Source: Sphingomonas bacterium
GTDB lineage: Bacteria; Pseudomonadota; Alphaproteobacteria; Sphingomonadales; Sphingomonadaceae
NCBI RefSeq assembly: GCF_028292925.1
Contig: NZ_JAQGLK010000053.1
Span: 1-64,000, forward strand
DNA length: 64,000 nucleotides
Direction: 5' to 3'
The notes beneath the pieces were generated by a model that made no database searches, was not told the origin of the DNA, and worked only from the letters and a program-made list of their open reading frames with translations. Below, one piece after another: positions 62,086 through 64,000 of this stretch (position 1 is the first letter of the stretch; each line of letters begins with the position of its first letter). Both the position numbers and the translations under genes were made by a program.

Positions 62086-62945
62086 TGGCAAACAATCGCG
62101 CCGCCCGCAGCGCCCGCCGCGCCACCGCCGAATCCCCGTGGGTACGCCGTGGGCTGATCGCGCTGGCGCTCGGCTTCCTGCTCGTCTTCCTGCTGATGCC
62201 GCTGATCGCGGTGTTCGGCGAGGCGTTGAGCCGTGGGCTCGCGCCCTTCTTCGCCGCGATGGTGGAGCCCGATGCGCTCGCCGCGATCCGGCTGACGCTG
62301 CTCACCGCCGCGATCAGCGTACCGCTCAACTGCGTGTTCGGCGTGGCCGCGGCCTGGGCGGTCACCAAGTTCGACTTTCCGGGAAAGGGCTTCCTGATCA
62401 CGCTGATAGATCTGCCTTTTTCCGTCTCACCCGTGGTCGCCGGGCTGATCTACGTGCTGCTGTTCGGCAGCAATGGCTGGTTCGGCCAGTGGCTGATCGA
62501 TCATGATATCCGGATCGTCTTCGCGGTGCCCGGCATCATACTGGCCACCACGTTCGTCACCTTCCCCTTCGTCGCGCGCGAACTGATCCCGCTGATGGCC
62601 GAACAGGGGCGTGACGACGAGGAAGCGGCGCTGTCGCTCGGCGCGAACGGCTGGCAGACCTTCTGGCGCGTCACCCTGCCGAACATCCGCTGGGGGCTGC
62701 TCTACGGCGTGCTGCTCTGCAACGCGCGCGCCATGGGCGAGTTCGGCGCGGTCTCCGTCGTCTCCGGCCACATCCGCGGCGAGACGAACACGATGCCGCT
62801 TCACGTCGAGATCCTCTATAACGAATATAACTTCGTCGCGTCGTTTGCGGTGGCATCGCTGCTGGCGCTGCTCGCCCTGGTCACGCTCGTCATCAAGAGC
62901 GTGCTGGAATGGCGCTACAATTATCACGGATCGGGGCGGCACTGA
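62085..62945 (+). CDS. cysW: Sulfate ABC transporter permease CysW
   Basis: Second permease, 286 residues. The coupling motif is [23 protein letters not shown], the [31 protein letters not shown] region is typical of CysW, and [15 protein letters not shown] follows. Start ATG overlaps the cysT stop and its stop overlaps the cysA start. Confidence 0.95.
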   Translation: MANNRAARSARRATAESPWVRRGLIALALGFLLVFLLMPLIAVFGEALSRGLAPFFAAMVEPDALAAIRLTLLTAAISVPLNCVFGVAAAWAVTKFDFPGKGFLITLIDLPFSVSPVVAGLIYVLLFGSNGWFGQWLIDHDIRIVFAVPGIILATTFVTFPFVARELIPLMAEQGRDDEEAALSLGANGWQTFWRVTLPNIRWGLLYGVLLCNARAMGEFGAVSVVSGHIRGETNTMPLHVEILYNEYNFVASFAVASLLALLALVTLVIKSVLEWRYNYHGSGRH

Positions 62946-63988
62946 TGGGCATCCAGCTCACCAACATCGGCAAGGCGTTCAGCGGATTCACCGCGCTGAA
63001 CGATGTCAGCCTGGAGGCGCGTTCCGGCGAGTTCCTGGCGCTGCTCGGGCCGTCAGGCTCCGGCAAGACCACCTTGCTGCGGATCATCGCCGGCCTCGAA
63101 TTCGCCGATAGCGGCCATGTCGCCTTCGACGGGGAGGACGTGACCGATCGCGCCGTGACCGATCGCGGCGTGGGCTTCGTGTTCCAGCAATATGCCTTGT
63201 TCCGGCACATGACGATCGCCGACAACATCGCCTTCGGCCCCAGCGTGCGCAAGCGGCGCGACCGGCCGGCCAAGGCGGAAATCGCCCGCCGGGTGGAGGA
63301 GTTGCTCGATCTCGTCCAGCTTTCCGGCCTGGGCAAACGCTACCCGGCGCAGCTCTCCGGCGGCCAGCGCCAGCGGGTCGCCCTCGCCCGCGCTCTGGCG
63401 GTCGAGCCGCGCATCCTGCTGCTCGACGAGCCGTTCGGCGCGCTGGATGCCAAGGTCCGCAAGGATCTGCGTCGCTGGTTGCGCGAACTGCACGATCGGA
63501 TGGGGCTGACCTCCATCTTCGTCACCCACGATCAGGAGGAGGCGCTGGAGCTGGCCGATCGCGTCGTCGTCATGGATCATGGCAAGATCGAGCAGGTGGC
63601 CGAGCCGGAAACGATCTACAACGATCCGGCCACGTCCTTCGTGTTCGACTTCGTCGGCGAATCGAATCGCTTGCCGGTGAAGGTTTCCGGCGGCGTCGTC
63701 CGCTACGGCAACGTACCCGTCGAGGCCGGGATCGATGCACCGCGCGACGGTGCCGCGACCCTGTTCTTCCGCCCGCATGACGTGGCGTTCGGCCACCCGC
63801 ACGCGGCTGGCGCGATCACCGCCCAGGTTGCGCTCGCCCGCCCGCATGGCGGGACGACGCGGCTGGAGGCAGGGATCGACGGCAAGGATGCGCCGCTGGA
63901 ACTGGACTTCCGTGGCGATAATCCGCCGCGCGTCGGCGATCGGATCGGCGTGCGCCCGACCAGGGGCCGCCTCTTCTACGACGGCTGA
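62945..63988 (+). CDS. cysA: Sulfate ABC transporter ATP-binding protein CysA
   Basis: ATPase driving CysTW, 347 residues. Walker [10 protein letters not shown] (35-43), signature LSGGQRQR (137-144), Walker [11 protein letters not shown] (157-166), and a regulatory C-terminal TOBE-like domain from about 235 ([17 protein letters not shown]). The start overlaps the cysW stop (TGATG). No periplasmic sulfate-binding protein (Sbp or CysP) is in the window; the sequence ends 12 bases after this gene. Confidence 0.96.
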   Translation: MGIQLTNIGKAFSGFTALNDVSLEARSGEFLALLGPSGSGKTTLLRIIAGLEFADSGHVAFDGEDVTDRAVTDRGVGFVFQQYALFRHMTIADNIAFGPSVRKRRDRPAKAEIARRVEELLDLVQLSGLGKRYPAQLSGGQRQRVALARALAVEPRILLLDEPFGALDAKVRKDLRRWLRELHDRMGLTSIFVTHDQEEALELADRVVVMDHGKIEQVAEPETIYNDPATSFVFDFVGESNRLPVKVSGGVVRYGNVPVEAGIDAPRDGAATLFFRPHDVAFGHPHAAGAITAQVALARPHGGTTRLEAGIDGKDAPLELDFRGDNPPRVGDRIGVRPTRGRLFYDG

Positions 63989-64000
63989 GCGGGATCGGAC

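Overview
The window is GC-rich, gene-dense DNA from an alphaproteobacterium, most likely a sphingomonad (Sphingomonas or a close relative). The evidence is a serine palmitoyltransferase gene directly behind a dedicated acyl carrier protein, a ThiS-ThiG fusion, an NDUFA12 complex I accessory subunit, the zapA/6S RNA/5-FCL arrangement, a CIRCE-controlled groESL, a lignostilbene-type dioxygenase and a LigW-like decarboxylase. About 70 protein genes, three tRNAs and one 6S RNA are packed with many 1-4 base start/stop overlaps. I see no rRNA, CRISPR array, insertion sequence or prophage.

Layout. 1-3.6 kb: tkt-gap-pgk carbon metabolism operon on the minus strand (pgk cut by the window edge). 3.7-5.4 kb: coiled-coil protein, zapA, 6S RNA, 5-formyltetrahydrofolate cyclo-ligase and a DUF2842 membrane protein, then tRNA-Asp. 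5.5-7.7 kb: AI-2E-type transporter and a SleB-like wall hydrolase. 7.9-11.5 kb: sphingolipid acyl carrier protein, serine palmitoyltransferase and a hybrid histidine kinase. 11.5-14 kb: minus-strand trio of DUF2141 protein, diacylglycerol-kinase-like protein and a Tam41-like nucleotidyltransferase. 14.1-16.4 kb: lptF-lptG.

16.4-30.6 kb is a metabolic block: a CoA-transferase pair split by an acid phosphatase lipoprotein, a lignostilbene-type dioxygenase, an FkbM-like methyltransferase, two SDRs, three aldehyde dehydrogenases, a LigW-like decarboxylase and an MFS transporter. Together they look like a route for lignin-derived aromatics: cleave a stilbene, oxidise the aldehydes, decarboxylate a carboxylated ring. 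This role is inferred from residues and context.

30.7-38.7 kb: csbD, thiSG, aroQ, accB-accC, arsC-like gene, aat, then a minus-strand operon of cold-shock protein, DUF192, NDUFA12, MlaD and DUF2155 genes, with recX upstream. 38.8-44.2 kb: fatty-acyl-AMP ligase, tRNA-Trp, secE-nusG-rplKA-rplJL, closed by a strong terminator with no rpoBC following. 44.3-50.1 kb: exported methyltransferase-like protein, bpt, ilvA, a hydroxyisobutyrate-dehydrogenase-type gene, a YtcJ-like amidohydrolase and a MOSC gene remnant. 50.1-55.3 kb: DsbD/ScsB, beta-helix protein, ArsR-methyltransferase fusion and mlaA. 55.4-58.3 kb: two small lipoproteins and groESL. 58.4-64 kb: EamA transporter, a branched-chain/aromatic amino acid dehydrogenase, tRNA-His and an Rrf2 regulator ahead of cysTWA.

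Envelope lipid themes recur across the window: ceramide first step, acyl-AMP ligase, LptFG, MlaA, MlaD and a possible CDP-diacylglycerol pair. That suits an organism whose outer membrane carries glycosphingolipids. All functions come from reading translated sequences and remembered family motifs; no database search was run.
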